This document shows positions 54,955 to 64,000 of a stretch of DNA of 64,000 nucleotides, in pieces; position 1 is the stretch's first letter, and every line of letters starts with the position of its first letter. The position numbers and the translations under genes are program-made. Below the pieces are notes generated by a model that searched no databases, was not told where the DNA came from, and saw only the letters and a list, made by a program, of their open reading frames with translations. Source of the DNA: Archilochus colubris (Eukaryota > Chordata > Aves > Apodiformes > Trochilidae); NCBI GenBank assembly GCA_023079485.1, contig CM041083.1:169591400-169655399 (forward strand), in the 5' to 3' direction.

Positions 54955-57723
54955 CTACTTCCCTGGGCAGCCCATTCCNNNNNNNNNNNNNNNNNNNNNN
55001 NNNNNNNNNNNNNNNNNNNNNNNNNNNNNNNNNNNNNNNNNNNNNNNNNNNNNNNNNNNNNNNNNNNNNNNNNNNNNNTGCTCTCTTGTCTTGTTGAAAG
55101 TCGTTTGGTAAAAGAGCCCAACCCCCACCTGGCTACACCCTCCTTTCAGGTAGTTGTAGAGAGCGATGAGGTCTCCCCTGAGCCGCCTCTTCTTTAGGCT
55201 GAACAGCCCCAGTTCTCTCAGCCTCTCCTCGTAGGGTCTATGCTCGAGTCCCTTCACCAGCCTGGTTGCTCTCCTTTGGACCTGCTCCAGGACCTCGATA
55301 TCCTTCCTGAACTGGGGGGCCCAGAACTGGACACAGTACTCCAGGTGTGGCCTCACCAGGGCTGAGTACAGGGGCAGAATCACTTCCTTGGACCTGCTGG
55401 CAATGCTGTTCCGGATACAGGCCAGGATGCCATTGGCCTTCTTGGCCACCTGGGCACACTGCTGGCTCATGTTCAGCTTCTTGTCGATCCAGACTCCCAG
55501 GTCCTTTTCAGCCTGGCTGCTCTCCAGCCACTCTGTCCCCAGCCTGTAGCGCTGCATGGGGTTGTTGTGGCCAAAGTGCAGGACCCGGCACTTGGCCGTG
55601 TTAAACCTCATCCCGTTGGAATCAGCCCAACTCTCCAGTCTGTCCAGGTCCCTCTGCAGAGCCCTCCTGCCTTCTGGTTGATCAACACTCCCCCCCAGCT
55701 TAGTGTCGTCTGCAAATTTGCTGATGATGGACTCAATCCCCTCATCTAAATCATCAATGAAGATGTTGAACAGAACTGGGCCCAACACTGATCCCTGGGG
55801 GACACCACTAGTGACCGGCCACCAACTGGATGCAGCCCCGTTCAGCACCACTGTCTGGGCCCGGCCCTCCAGCCAGTTCCTAACCCAGCACAGGGTGCTC
55901 CTGTCCAAGCTGCGGGCTGACAGTTTTTTCAGGAGGATGCTGTGGGAGACGGTGTCAAAGGCTTTGCTGAAGTCTAGGTAGACCACATCCACAGCCCTCC
56001 CCTCATTGCTGAAGTCTAGGTAGACCACATCCACAGCCCTCCCCTCATCCACCAGTCGGGTCACCTGATCATAAAAGGAGATCAGGTTGGTCAGGCATGA
56101 CCTGCCCTTCCTAAAGCCGTGCTGGCTGGGTCTGATCCCTTGCCCATCCTGCAGGTGCTGTGTGATTGCACTGAGGATGATCTGTTCCATGACTCTGCCA
56201 GGCACTGAGGTCAGGCTGACGGGCCTGTAGTTTCCTGGGTCCTCTTTCCGGCCCTTTTTGTGGATTGGCGTGACATTCGCCAATTTCCAATCATCTGGGA
56301 TGTCCCCAGTAAGCCAGGACTGTTGGTAGATGATAGCGAGAGGCTTGGCGAGCTCTTCTGCCAGCTCCTTCATTACCCTTGGGTGGATCCCATCTGGTCC
56401 CATAGACTTGTGGGGATCCAAGCATCGCAGTAGGTCACAGACTGTGTCCTTCAGGATTACAGGGGGGCTGTTTAGATCCATGTCACTTTCTCTGAGCTCC
56501 AGAAGCCATCTGTCTTCAGGGTAACCTGTCTTTCCGCTGAAAACTGAGGTAAAGAAGGTGTTAAATACCTCAGCCTTTTCTTCATCTTTAACAACTATAT
56601 TCCCACTCGTGTCCAGTAAAGAATGGATATTTTCCTTGCCCCTTCTTTTGCTGCTAATGTATCTGTAGAAGGACTTTTTGTTATCCTTCACGGAGGTGGC
56701 GAGATTCCGTTCGCATTGTGCTTTTGTGTCTCTGATTTTCTTTCGACATGACTTAACAATATTCCTAAATTCTTCCTCAGTAGTTATCCCTTTTTTCCAT
56801 AAATGGTAGGCCCTCCTCTTAACCCTAATTTCTTTCAGAGTCTCCCAATTCAGCCAGGCCGGTCGTCTTCCCCGCCGGCTTGCTTTTCGGCATACTGGGA
56901 CAGCCTGCTCCTGTGCTTTCAGAACTTGTTCCTTGAAGTACGACCAACCCTCCTGTACCCCTCTGTTTTCAAGGTCTGTTTCCAAGGGTATACTCCGAAC
57001 AAGTCTTCTGAAGAGGTCAAAATCTGCCCTTCGGAAGTCCAGCGTAGAGGTCTTATTGACGACCCTCCTTGTATCCCTGAATATTGAAAACTTTATTATT
57101 TCATGGTCACTAAGTCCCAGGCGACCACCGACCACCACATCTCCCACCAGCTCCTCTCTGTTAGTGAAAAGAAGGTCAAGCGAGGCTCCATTCCTGGTGG
57201 GCTCATTTACTAGCTGGAGCAGGAAATTATCCTCTATACACTCCAGGAATCTTCTAGACTGCTTCGTCTCTGTGCTGTGGAGTTCCCAGCAGATGTCTGG
57301 TAGGTTAAAGTCGCCCACGAGAACAAGGGATGGCGATTTGGAGACATCCGCCAGTTGCCTGTAGAATACTTCATCATCCTCATCATCTTGATTGGGTGGT
57401 CTGTAACAGACTCCCATCACAATATCAGCCTTGTTGACCTTCCCCTTGATTCTGATCCACAGGCACTCCACCTTATTATTACAGACTTCAATTTCTACAG
57501 TGTCAAGGGACTCCCTAACATATAGGGCTACCCCTCCTCCTCTCCTACCCTGCCTGTCCCTCCTGAAAAGCCTGTAGCCACCTATAGTAGCACTCCAGTC
57601 ATGGGAGTCATCCCACCACGTTTCCGTTATAGCGATTACATCATAGCTTTCCTGATGCATGATGGCTTCCAGCTCCTCTTGTTTGTTGCCCTGCTGCGTG
57701 CATTGGTGTACATGCACTTCCAA
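54955..57723 (-). CDS. CR1 ORF2: endonuclease plus reverse transcriptase, 922 codons as assembled
   Basis: The protein nicks target DNA and reverse-transcribes CR1 RNA. N-terminal APE-type endonuclease: ITETWW (32-37, catalytic Glu34), GVCYRPP (104-110), VGDFN (136-140, Asp138 and Asn140), SDHE (205-208, Asp206 and His207). Reverse transcriptase: NYRPVSLTS, the motif A region [11 protein letters not shown] (about 580-590), [20 protein letters not shown], and the FADD box at 670-673. A 14-residue in-frame duplication (about 560-587) sits directly before the motif A aspartate. The C-terminus after the N block (from about 882) reads GMGCPGK and stops, which is out of frame with the family end [28 protein letters not shown] attribute this to the arbitrary gap length. 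The family reading KCMYTNARS lies in another frame near the assembled start, so a one-base deletion there probably displaces the true start. Confidence 0.8.
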   Translation of the reverse strand: MEVHVHQCTQQGNKQEELEAIMHQESYDVIAITETWWDDSHDWSATIGGYRLFRRDRQGRRGGGVALYVRESLDTVEIEVCNNKVECLWIRIKGKVNKADIVMGVCYRPPNQDDEDDEVFYRQLADVSKSPSLVLVGDFNLPDICWELHSTETKQSRRFLECIEDNFLLQLVNEPTRNGASLDLLFTNREELVGDVVVGGRLGLSDHEIIKFSIFRDTRRVVNKTSTLDFRRADFDLFRRLVRSIPLETDLENRGVQEGWSYFKEQVLKAQEQAVPVCRKASRRGRRPAWLNWETLKEIRVKRRAYHLWKKGITTEEEFRNIVKSCRKKIRDTKAQCERNLATSVKDNKKSFYRYISSKRRGKENIHSLLDTSGNIVVKDEEKAEVFNTFFTSVFSGKTGYPEDRWLLELRESDMDLNSPPVILKDTVCDLLRCLDPHKSMGPDGIHPRVMKELAEELAKPLAIIYQQSWLTGDIPDDWKLANVTPIHKKGRKEDPGNYRPVSLTSVPGRVMEQIILSAITQHLQDGQGIRPSQHGFRKGRSCLTNLISFYDQVTRLVDEGRAVDVVYLDFSNEGRAVDVVYLDFSKAFDTVSHSILLKKLSARSLDRSTLCWVRNWLEGRAQTVVLNGAASSWWPVTSGVPQGSVLGPVLFNIFIDDLDEGIESIISKFADDTKLGGSVDQPEGRRALQRDLDRLESWADSNGMRFNTAKCRVLHFGHNNPMQRYRLGTEWLESSQAEKDLGVWIDKKLNMSQQCAQVAKKANGILACIRNSIASRSKEVILPLYSALVRPHLEYCVQFWAPQFRKDIEVLEQVQRRATRLVKGLEHRPYEERLRELGLFSLKKRRLRGDLIALYNYLKGGCSQVGVGLFYQTTFNKTREXXXXXXXXXXXXXXXXXXXXXXXXXXXXXXXXXXGMGCPGK
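54979..55078. other. Assembly gap of exactly 100 N
   Basis: One hundred consecutive N inside the 3' part of the CR1 at 54797. The homologous interval in the copy at 52516 (52694-52770, between CCCATTCC and TGCCCTCTTG) is 77 bp, so the N count is probably a placeholder. Confidence 0.99.
55964..56047 (-). repeat. 42-bp tandem duplication inside CR1 RT motif A region
   Basis: Two 42-bp units begin TTGCTGAAGTCTAGGTAGAC on the plus strand at 55964 and 56006. They add 14 residues ([13 protein letters not shown] plus a junction Asn) in frame. The other copy that covers this region (7293-8700) has a single unit. Confidence 0.97.
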
Positions 57724-57744
57724 GGATCAAGGCTACTTCTGCTC

Positions 57745-58385
57745 TGAGTATTCTTCCTCACTGTCCACACTTACCCTGGTGGAGCTGAGAGCAGAACAGG
57801 ACTCCAGTGCATGCCAGTTCCTGTGGGATTTAGTGCCATGTCTCCAGGGAGTCAGGTCAGGGAAGGGGCTTTACCTTCTGTACTTCTTACTGTACTCCAT
57901 TCAGACTGAATCACTGAATATCAAGTGTCTGAGAGCTTCTGCTATTCTAGACTAAATACAACCTTGATCAAAGATAAACCCAAGTCAGGTACAAATTATT
58001 ATTTGCATTTGTATGTATCTGTATGTATCTCCTTTATAAAGTCCCTTCTTGCACAGAGTGCTCCTGGATATTTGAAGAACTGCTTGCTATGGTCCAGGGA
58101 TTTGATTGCCTGCTTATCACCAGCCATGGTGTGATGCTGTCTATCACAACAGTGGTGACATCTAAGTTGCACTGGTAAGTGCAACACTTTCCTAACATCC
58201 TGTGATGAACCCTTAATCTTGTATAAACCCTTTCAATAGGTAGCCCTTCAGTAGAATGTGGATGAACATTCGCTCCTTTCAAGGCAGGATCAGATTCTCA
58301 GATGATTTTTGAGTACCCAGCTCCTATTAAGATGAATGTTGGACATATAAACACACCTGAAAACCTGTGCTTGCCTTTGGAGTTA
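57745..58385. other. Unassigned sequence between CR1 copies
   Basis: No gene recognised. Part of the first 80 bp could still belong to the 5' side of the CR1 at 54797. Confidence 0.35.
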
Positions 58386-58387
58386 TT

Positions 58388-59293
58388 TGTACAGGCTTTT
58401 CCTATTAACATCTTTACTGGTGATGTGGATGAGGGGATAGAGTGCACCTTTAGTAAATTTGCAGATACCACTTAGCTGTGTGGAAGTGTCAACCTGCCTG
58501 AGGATAGGAAGGCTTTGCAGAGGGATCTGGACAGGCTTGATTGATGGACCAAGGCCAATAAGATGAGTTTCAGCAAGGCCAAATATTGAGTCCTGCAGAA
58601 ACCCCACCAGTGCTACAGGCTTGGGGACGAGTGGCTGGGGAGTTGCCCAGTGGAGAGGGACTGGGGATGCTGTTTGACTGCCCAGGTGAGCAAGAAGGCA
58701 AATGGTATCCTGGCCTGTATCAGGAACAGAGCCAGGGAAGTGGGGAGATGATCTTAGCCCTGTATTCATCCATGGTAAGGCTGCAGCTCAAGTAGTGTGT
58801 GCAGTTTTGGATGCTGCTGTATAGGAAGGACATCAAGGTGCTGGAGAGGGTACAGAGTAGGGCAACAAGACTGAATAGGGGTCTGGAGAACAGGTCTGAT
58901 GAGGGGAGGTAGAAGGAGCTGGAGCCTGGAGAAGAGAAGGTTGAGGAGGTACAAATCTTATTGCTCTGTACAGCCACCTGAAAGGAGGGTGTATCCAAGG
59001 TGGGTGCTGGCCTCTTCTCCCTAGGGACTCATGATAGGATAAGAAGGAATGGGCCCAAGTTGCACAAGGGGAGGTTCAGATTGGATATTAGGAAAAATTT
59101 CTTCACTGAAAGAGAGGTGAAACATTGGAAGAGGTTGCCCAGGGAAGTGGTGGAGTCGCCATCCATGGAGGTATTAAAGAAACGGGTGATGTGATGCCTC
59201 AGGAGATGGTTTGGTGGTTAAGGTGGTGTAGGACTGACAGCTGGAAGCAATGGTCTTGAAGGTCCTTTATAACCATGATGATTCTTTGATTCC
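58388..59293 (+). mobile_element. Older CR1 LINE fragment, plus strand
   Basis: It begins TTCCTATTAACATCTTTACT (the LFNIFI..L region) and continues through AAATTTGCAGATACCACTTA (FADDTKLG), TCAGATTGGATATTAGG and TTCTTCAC ([10 protein letters not shown]), and TTGCCCAGGGAAGTGGTGGA. It ends near ATGATTCTTTGATTCC. Many stops and indels; a different subfamily from its neighbours. Confidence 0.9.
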
Positions 59294-59299
59294 TAACTC

Positions 59300-61360
59300 A
59301 TTGGATTTATTGTGGCATGCAGAAAGGGTCAAGGCAGAGCCTGGGACACAGAGATAGTGGGTTTTATGGTTTGGGACACTCATTTGGATGGGGCTGGAGC
59401 TTGTTTAAGGCCAAACTTCTGCTCATGATTGCAATGTTCTGTAATGTTCTGAAGCTTGGCAGTGGTGGAAGTGTGAGTCAGGGTGGGAGGGCCTGTAGCA
59501 GAGCATTTCCACCTTACTTTCATGTTCCCTGTGTTTCAATAAAACAAAAATTCTCAAGAGATACTCGATCATCCATCTGCTTCTTGACAAGGCTCAGATG
59601 CAGCAAGGAGGTCCATCCATGGGCAAGCTGAGGAAGAGGCATCTCTCTGCCCCCCATCCTACAGGAGTCTGGGATGCCACAGCAGCACAGTGGTCAGCTG
59701 CAGAGACCTGGAGAGAGACTTTCAGGCTTTGAGTTCCTACCACTACATCTCAAAAGACAACACCTTAAAATCACCTGTTACACAGATCTATGTCTATGGG
59801 ATTTCCTGCATTCATGCATGGCATGTCTGGAATTTAATAAATGTGGAGTTTAAGCGGTGCCCAAAAGATGGCACTGTTTATTTGTGCTTTTTCTGTTTTT
59901 AATTGTATACCCTCTTCAAGGCTGGTGTTACCATCTGACAAAATCAAGGCAGGACTTACATATTCTATAGAGAAAAGCAGTACAAATCAAACTATAGCTG
60001 CAGCATGGCCTTTCCTGTAACCTTTAACGTGCAATATTTTAATGGAAATGGGCATATTGATGCTGCTTAATATTATAACTACAGAGTAGTTGCCCTTTTA
60101 TTTCCATCAAGTATTTTCACGGTAGATGTTTCCATCTCATACCTTTCATTTAATGCCTGGTGATGGAAGAATGTGCTTCAGTTATTTGAAAGGAGAAAGA
60201 ATCATTGACAAGAGGAGGATGAGACCTTTCATGGTCCCTGGAAGTTAGCATAAACATCTCTGCCTGTGCAGTGACAATTATCCATATGCACTGAAAAAAA
60301 AAAAACCTGACAAATACCAAATAGCATGACAGTCAAATTGCAACGAATCTGTTGCCCATTTCTCTTTGAGCAGACAAATCCCAAGCCCTACCCTAACAGC
60401 TTGCTGCAGCCATAGAACAGGAGCAAATGTGGAAATACTGTTTACCTTGCAGCAGTGAATTTAATGACAGGTTTGCTGGTAACCATAGCAAATGTCAACT
60501 TAAATCCTCTTATCAGCTGTCAGGTTTCTCTGGGCCTTTAAAACTGGAAGGTGTCCCAAACAAGTGATAACAACACCACCAACAATAACAATAACAACAA
60601 TGCCTTCTTTGATTAAAAAAAAAGCTCTTTGTGACCTGAGCATAGCGATTATTTCATCTAGCAATTTCTGAGGTAACAAACTTCAGGGAGCAGAGTACCC
60701 AACAGATGGCTGTGATGGCTTCTGATGCCACATTTCCCCCATCCAGCTCTACATGATGTTACTTGCTGCTGCTACATGAACACAGAGAGTGCCAACCAGT
60801 GAGGGCTTGATGGGAAGGTGAACTCCATTGCTGCTATCCCTTGCCAGAGCCTCCATCAAGCCTGGCACCTCCTGCACTGGATGCATCTGATCAACGAAGG
60901 GAAAGACAGAGAGCATGTGTGGTGCTTTTGTGCTCCAGGATCCACAGCAGCTGAACACAACACACCTCAAACAGAAAGCTTTAGGCTTGACAAGTGTTAA
61001 GTGGGTAACAGCTACAGTTGCACAAATATCTTTCTGGTCCCTTAGACTTCTGTGGAGGTTCATTCTCAGTGAACGCTGAGCTCATAGTTCAGTAAATCCT
61101 GAAACACCAAACTCTGGGGCCAAGATGGCACATCAGGAACCAGGACGTACAAGTTAGCTGCTGCAGGCTTTAGTTTCTCTAGTCCTTGTATTGTACACAT
61201 TTCGTTTTGAAAATCTGTTTTTATATTATTGTTTGTTTTCTTGCTTGTTTTAACCAGGTCTTTTTTAACCAGATATTTGCTAGGTTGTCCCATGTTGCTG
61301 ATCCCATTGTTGGGATGCCTCTTTTTTTCAGAGAACTGTTGTGGTTATTTTTACTTTAAA
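59300..61360. other. Intergenic, nothing recognised
   Basis: It contains a short A run (60294-60304) and an AAC/AATAAC-rich stretch (about 60567-60600). No exon or known repeat is seen. Confidence 0.4.
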
Positions 61361-61361
61361 T

Positions 61362-61485
61362 TCATAGAATCACAGAATGGTTTGTGTTGGAAGGGACCTG
61401 AAATATCATACAATTCCAACACCTTCCACTAGGCCAGGTTGCTCAAAGCCCCATCCAAACTGGACTTGAACACTTCAAAGGAGAA
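61362..61485 (-). mobile_element. CR1-type 3' fragment
   Basis: TTCATAGAATCACAGAATGG, TGTTGGAAGGGACCTG, then CTAGGCCAGGTTGCTCAAAG is the reverse of an older CR1 subfamily 3' end. Confidence 0.8.
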
Positions 61486-61489
61486 GGAC

Positions 61490-62425
61490 TTAATTAATTA
61501 AATAGAGAAAGGATGCCTAAGGAGATGAAGTATGGGTTATGTCAGGATGTTCAGTTATTAACTGTCTACAATCATGGGTGCCAAAAGCTGTGCTTACAAT
61601 AGAGGGTTTTTTGAGAATTTAGTTCCACACGGAGTTAAAGGAAAAAATGACTTTTTGGATCTTCCTTATCAAATTTATTGTTATGTTTAGATGCTCCTGT
61701 ATTGTTCATGAAAAATAGGTTCCTTTTTTAGGGGTGGTAGAGGTGGGTATTTTTTGTTTCAATGACAGTTTTAAGAATCAGATAGGTATCTGGAAAGGAA
61801 AGGTTTTTTTCTTTTGGCTCTGCACATCTTCATTGCAATGATAAGGCATCAGAAATCAAAATTTAGCTGGCAATTTTTTTGACACTGCAAGAAACAGATA
61901 TAGCTTGTTGTTCAGCCACATTGGCTTTGCAGCATCAAAAGCAGTAAACATTTGATTGTGTCAGTAAACCGAGCTGATAGATCTTGGAAGATATGTATGG
62001 GCAAATTTTCAAAGTAATACACAAAGCTGGAGCCACAAGATTCAGCACCAACGGGGAGCGAATGGCAGTACTGAAAATTCCAGCCACAGAGAGCAGATCT
62101 GCACAGCAGCACGGTGGCATTGTAAAATCACCCAAATCCCTGCTATTTAAGGAGGAGTTTTTCTTGAAGTTACTATTTTCTAAAGGTTAAGGTGGCTATG
62201 TTGCTGTGTACAGTGCAGGATGTGCAAAGGTGCCGGGAGCTCTGGCACTGCTCCCATCCCCATGCCTGCAAGGGGAAAGGCTCCCTTCCTGCTGGCAGCT
62301 CCCCCAGGACTCCACCAGACTTGGGAGCTCAACATGGAGAAAACCTCTGGAGGTGGCTGAGTTTGGAGCTACATACATGCATGGGCAGACCTTCTCACTG
62401 GTGGAGGGTAGCAAGCAGAGGAGCA
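61490..62425. other. Intergenic, nothing recognised
   Basis: No gene or repeat identified in this stretch. Confidence 0.4.
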
Positions 62426-62429
62426 CCTG

Positions 62430-63152
62430 TGCAGTGCTACAGGATGGGCACAGAGTGACTGGAGAGCATCCAGGCAGAGAGGGACCTGGGAGTCTGGATT
62501 GACAGGAAGCTGAACATGAGCCAGCAGTGTGCCCAGGTGGCCAAGAAGGCCAATGGCATCCTGGCCTGTATCAGGAACAGCGTGGCCAGCAGGTCCAAGG
62601 AAGTGATTCTGCCCCTGTACTCAGCACTGGTGAGGCCACACCTCGAGTCCTGTGTCCAGTTCTGGGCCCCTCAGTTCAGGAAGGATATCGAGGTGCTGGA
62701 GCAGGTCCAAAGGAGGGCAACCAGGCTGGTGAAGGGATCCAGCACAGATCCTATGAGGAGCTGCTGAGGGAGCTGGGGGTGTTCAGCCTGGAGAAGAGGA
62801 GGCTCAGGGGAGACCTCATCACTCTCTACAACTCCCTGAAAGGAGGGTGTAGCCAGGTGGGGGTTGGTCTCTTTTCCCAGGCAGCTGCCAGTAAGACAAG
62901 AGGGCATGGACTTAAGCTCTGCCAGGGGAGGTTTAGGTTGGATATTAGGAAAAAATTCTTTATAGAGAGGGTGATCAAGCATTGGAATGGGCTGTCCAGG
63001 GAGGTGGTGGATTCTCTGTCCCTGGAGTTTTTTAAGAAGAGACTGAATGTGGCACTCAGTGCCATGGTCTGGTAACCACAGTGGGAGTAGATCAAGGGTT
63101 GGACTTGATCTCTGAGGTCCTTTCCAACCTGGCTGATTCTGTGATTCTGTGA
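62430..63152 (+). mobile_element. Young CR1 LINE 3' fragment, plus strand
   Basis: It starts at GTGCAGTGCTACAGGATGGG. The frames at 62516-62767 and 62527-63075 encode [20 protein letters not shown] through [20 protein letters not shown] to SAMVW, with a frameshift near 62738. It ends TCTGTGATTCTGTG. It is the inverted counterpart of the copies at 52516 and 54797. Confidence 0.95.
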
Positions 63153-63154
63153 AA

Positions 63155-64000
63155 AATAAGATGGGATGTTGGCATCAGAAAATGCAAGCCCAAGAGCTGG
63201 CATCTGCCTGCTCCTACCCTTGCAGCTGTGTCTCCTCAGGTCTCCCATACGCTGCCTTCTCCCTCTCTGAGACTCCTCTCTTGTCACCCCAAGGCCTGAA
63301 ACTGGAAGCAGAGCTCAAACAGACACCAGGGAGGGGGTGACTTTGGCCTCATTTGTTTAAACACCCCCAGCTGAAGAACACTCTTGCTTGACAGGCAATG
63401 AAATACAGATTTAGCTGGTCTCTTTTCCTCACTCAACTGACAAAAGCACAGAGTGCCAGTAGCCCAAGATATACTTGCTGAACCTAAGTAAAATCTTGTC
63501 AAAGGCCTTGCCAAGCCCAAGAGAAACGTTGGCTCCCTCTCAGATAGGTTTGGTACAGAGGCTGAACACCAGAGCATGGCCAGCAAGGATGAATTTGAGG
63601 CAGGGCTGGTGTGTGGTTTGCCACATGTAGTCAATTTTTACTGGGCACTGCCTTGTTTTAGAGTATGTGCTTCAGTGACTCACCTTGTAAATCAGCTGTG
63701 GTTATAAACTGCTTTCTGATGAAGTCCATCTTTTCTTGGGCTATCACACCACAAGGGAGTACAAGGTACCCTCTGTTAAATCCATGCTTCACTTGCAGAC
63801 AAGCCTGCCTCTCTTTCTTTCTTTTAGGACCATCTTTCTCTGCTGATAGCAGATGCTGAAGTGATTATTTCACACCACATCCACCCTCTCCAAGTAAACA
63901 GCCCAGCCATTCCTCCTTCAACCATTTCCTCTCAGTGAAGGGAAAAACAAGGTGTAAAACCTGCATCAAGACCTCCACCAGTATCCTCCTGGCTGTCTGG
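63155..64000. other. Window end, nothing recognised
   Basis: No exon with conserved residues. A short stretch near 63490-63520 (TCAAAGGCCTTGCCAAGCCC) faintly recalls the CR1 RT motif A region in reverse but is too short to call. Confidence 0.35.

Larger units (their letters stand above)
54797..57740 (-). mobile_element. Long CR1 LINE with nearly intact ORF2, minus strand
   Basis: The 3' end carries three ATAGAATC-type tail units (54797-54824). On the minus strand the element includes a full endonuclease and reverse transcriptase region. Its 5' end lies just beyond the GTACACCAATGCACGC stretch (about 57700-57718), where CR1 ORF2 normally starts; no ORF1 is seen, so it is 5'-truncated. It contains a 42-bp tandem duplication (55964-56047) and a 100-N gap (54979-55078). 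It is the youngest-looking repeat in the window. Confidence 0.95.

Noticed and set aside
63463..63560. Possible CR1 motif A relic in reverse
   Set aside because: Only about 20 bases look alike; too short to separate from chance.
39475..64000. Expected mammalian neighbours FAM216B and EPSTI1
   Set aside because: I looked for their characteristic exons downstream of TNFSF11 and found none by eye; small exons could still be missed.
1..64000. CRISPR arrays, bacterial operons, tRNA or rRNA genes
   Set aside because: No direct-repeat/spacer pattern, no operon structure and no recognisable structural RNA; the window is vertebrate DNA.

Overview
This window is vertebrate nuclear DNA, almost certainly from a bird. 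It carries many CR1 (chicken repeat 1) LINE fragments in both orientations, several ending in the ATTCTATG-type tail. It also holds one complete gene whose five coding exons splice into a TNFSF11 (RANKL, TRANCE, OPGL) protein. No prokaryotic features are present. I cannot name the species.

Layout. Positions 1-12870 are upstream flank: an old CR1 piece (about 1960-2285), a younger 1.4-kb CR1 on the minus strand (7293-8700), and a decayed element on the minus strand at about 9640-10990 that reads best as a Penelope-like retroelement. A CpG-rich block (about 12870-13850) holds the TNFSF11 promoter: a 110-bp CCGAC/CCGAT pentanucleotide array, G-quadruplex-type runs, an inverted CCAAT box and a TATA box. 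Exon 1 (ATG at 13470) encodes the cytoplasmic tail and transmembrane helix, exons 2-4 the stalk and the start of the TNF domain, and exon 5 (stop at 37565-37567) the rest of the TNF homology domain. The predicted protein has 319 residues. A long 3' UTR with recognisable TNFSF11 character runs to a poly(A) signal at 39447-39452. The introns contain seven CR1 fragments, and intron 1 has a pair of consensus AP-1 sites.

Positions 39475-64000 are downstream flank and rich in repeats: a 376-nt uninterrupted homopyrimidine (CTTTC)n tract, an ATCC microsatellite, and a CR1-dense block from about 52.5 kb to 63.2 kb. The block includes a long CR1 element (about 54797-57740, minus) whose ORF2 still reads through endonuclease and reverse transcriptase. 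That element carries a 42-bp in-frame tandem duplication over the RT active-site region (motif A) and a 100-N assembly gap. Comparison with a sister copy suggests the gap really stands for about 77 bp. A short minus-strand ORF at 45178-44999 begins with a convincing signal peptide and may be the first exon of an unrecognised gene; this is weakly supported.

The only gene I can assign with confidence is TNFSF11. Everything else is repeat, relic or unassigned flank. Repeat boundaries are estimates by eye, usually good to within a few tens of bases.
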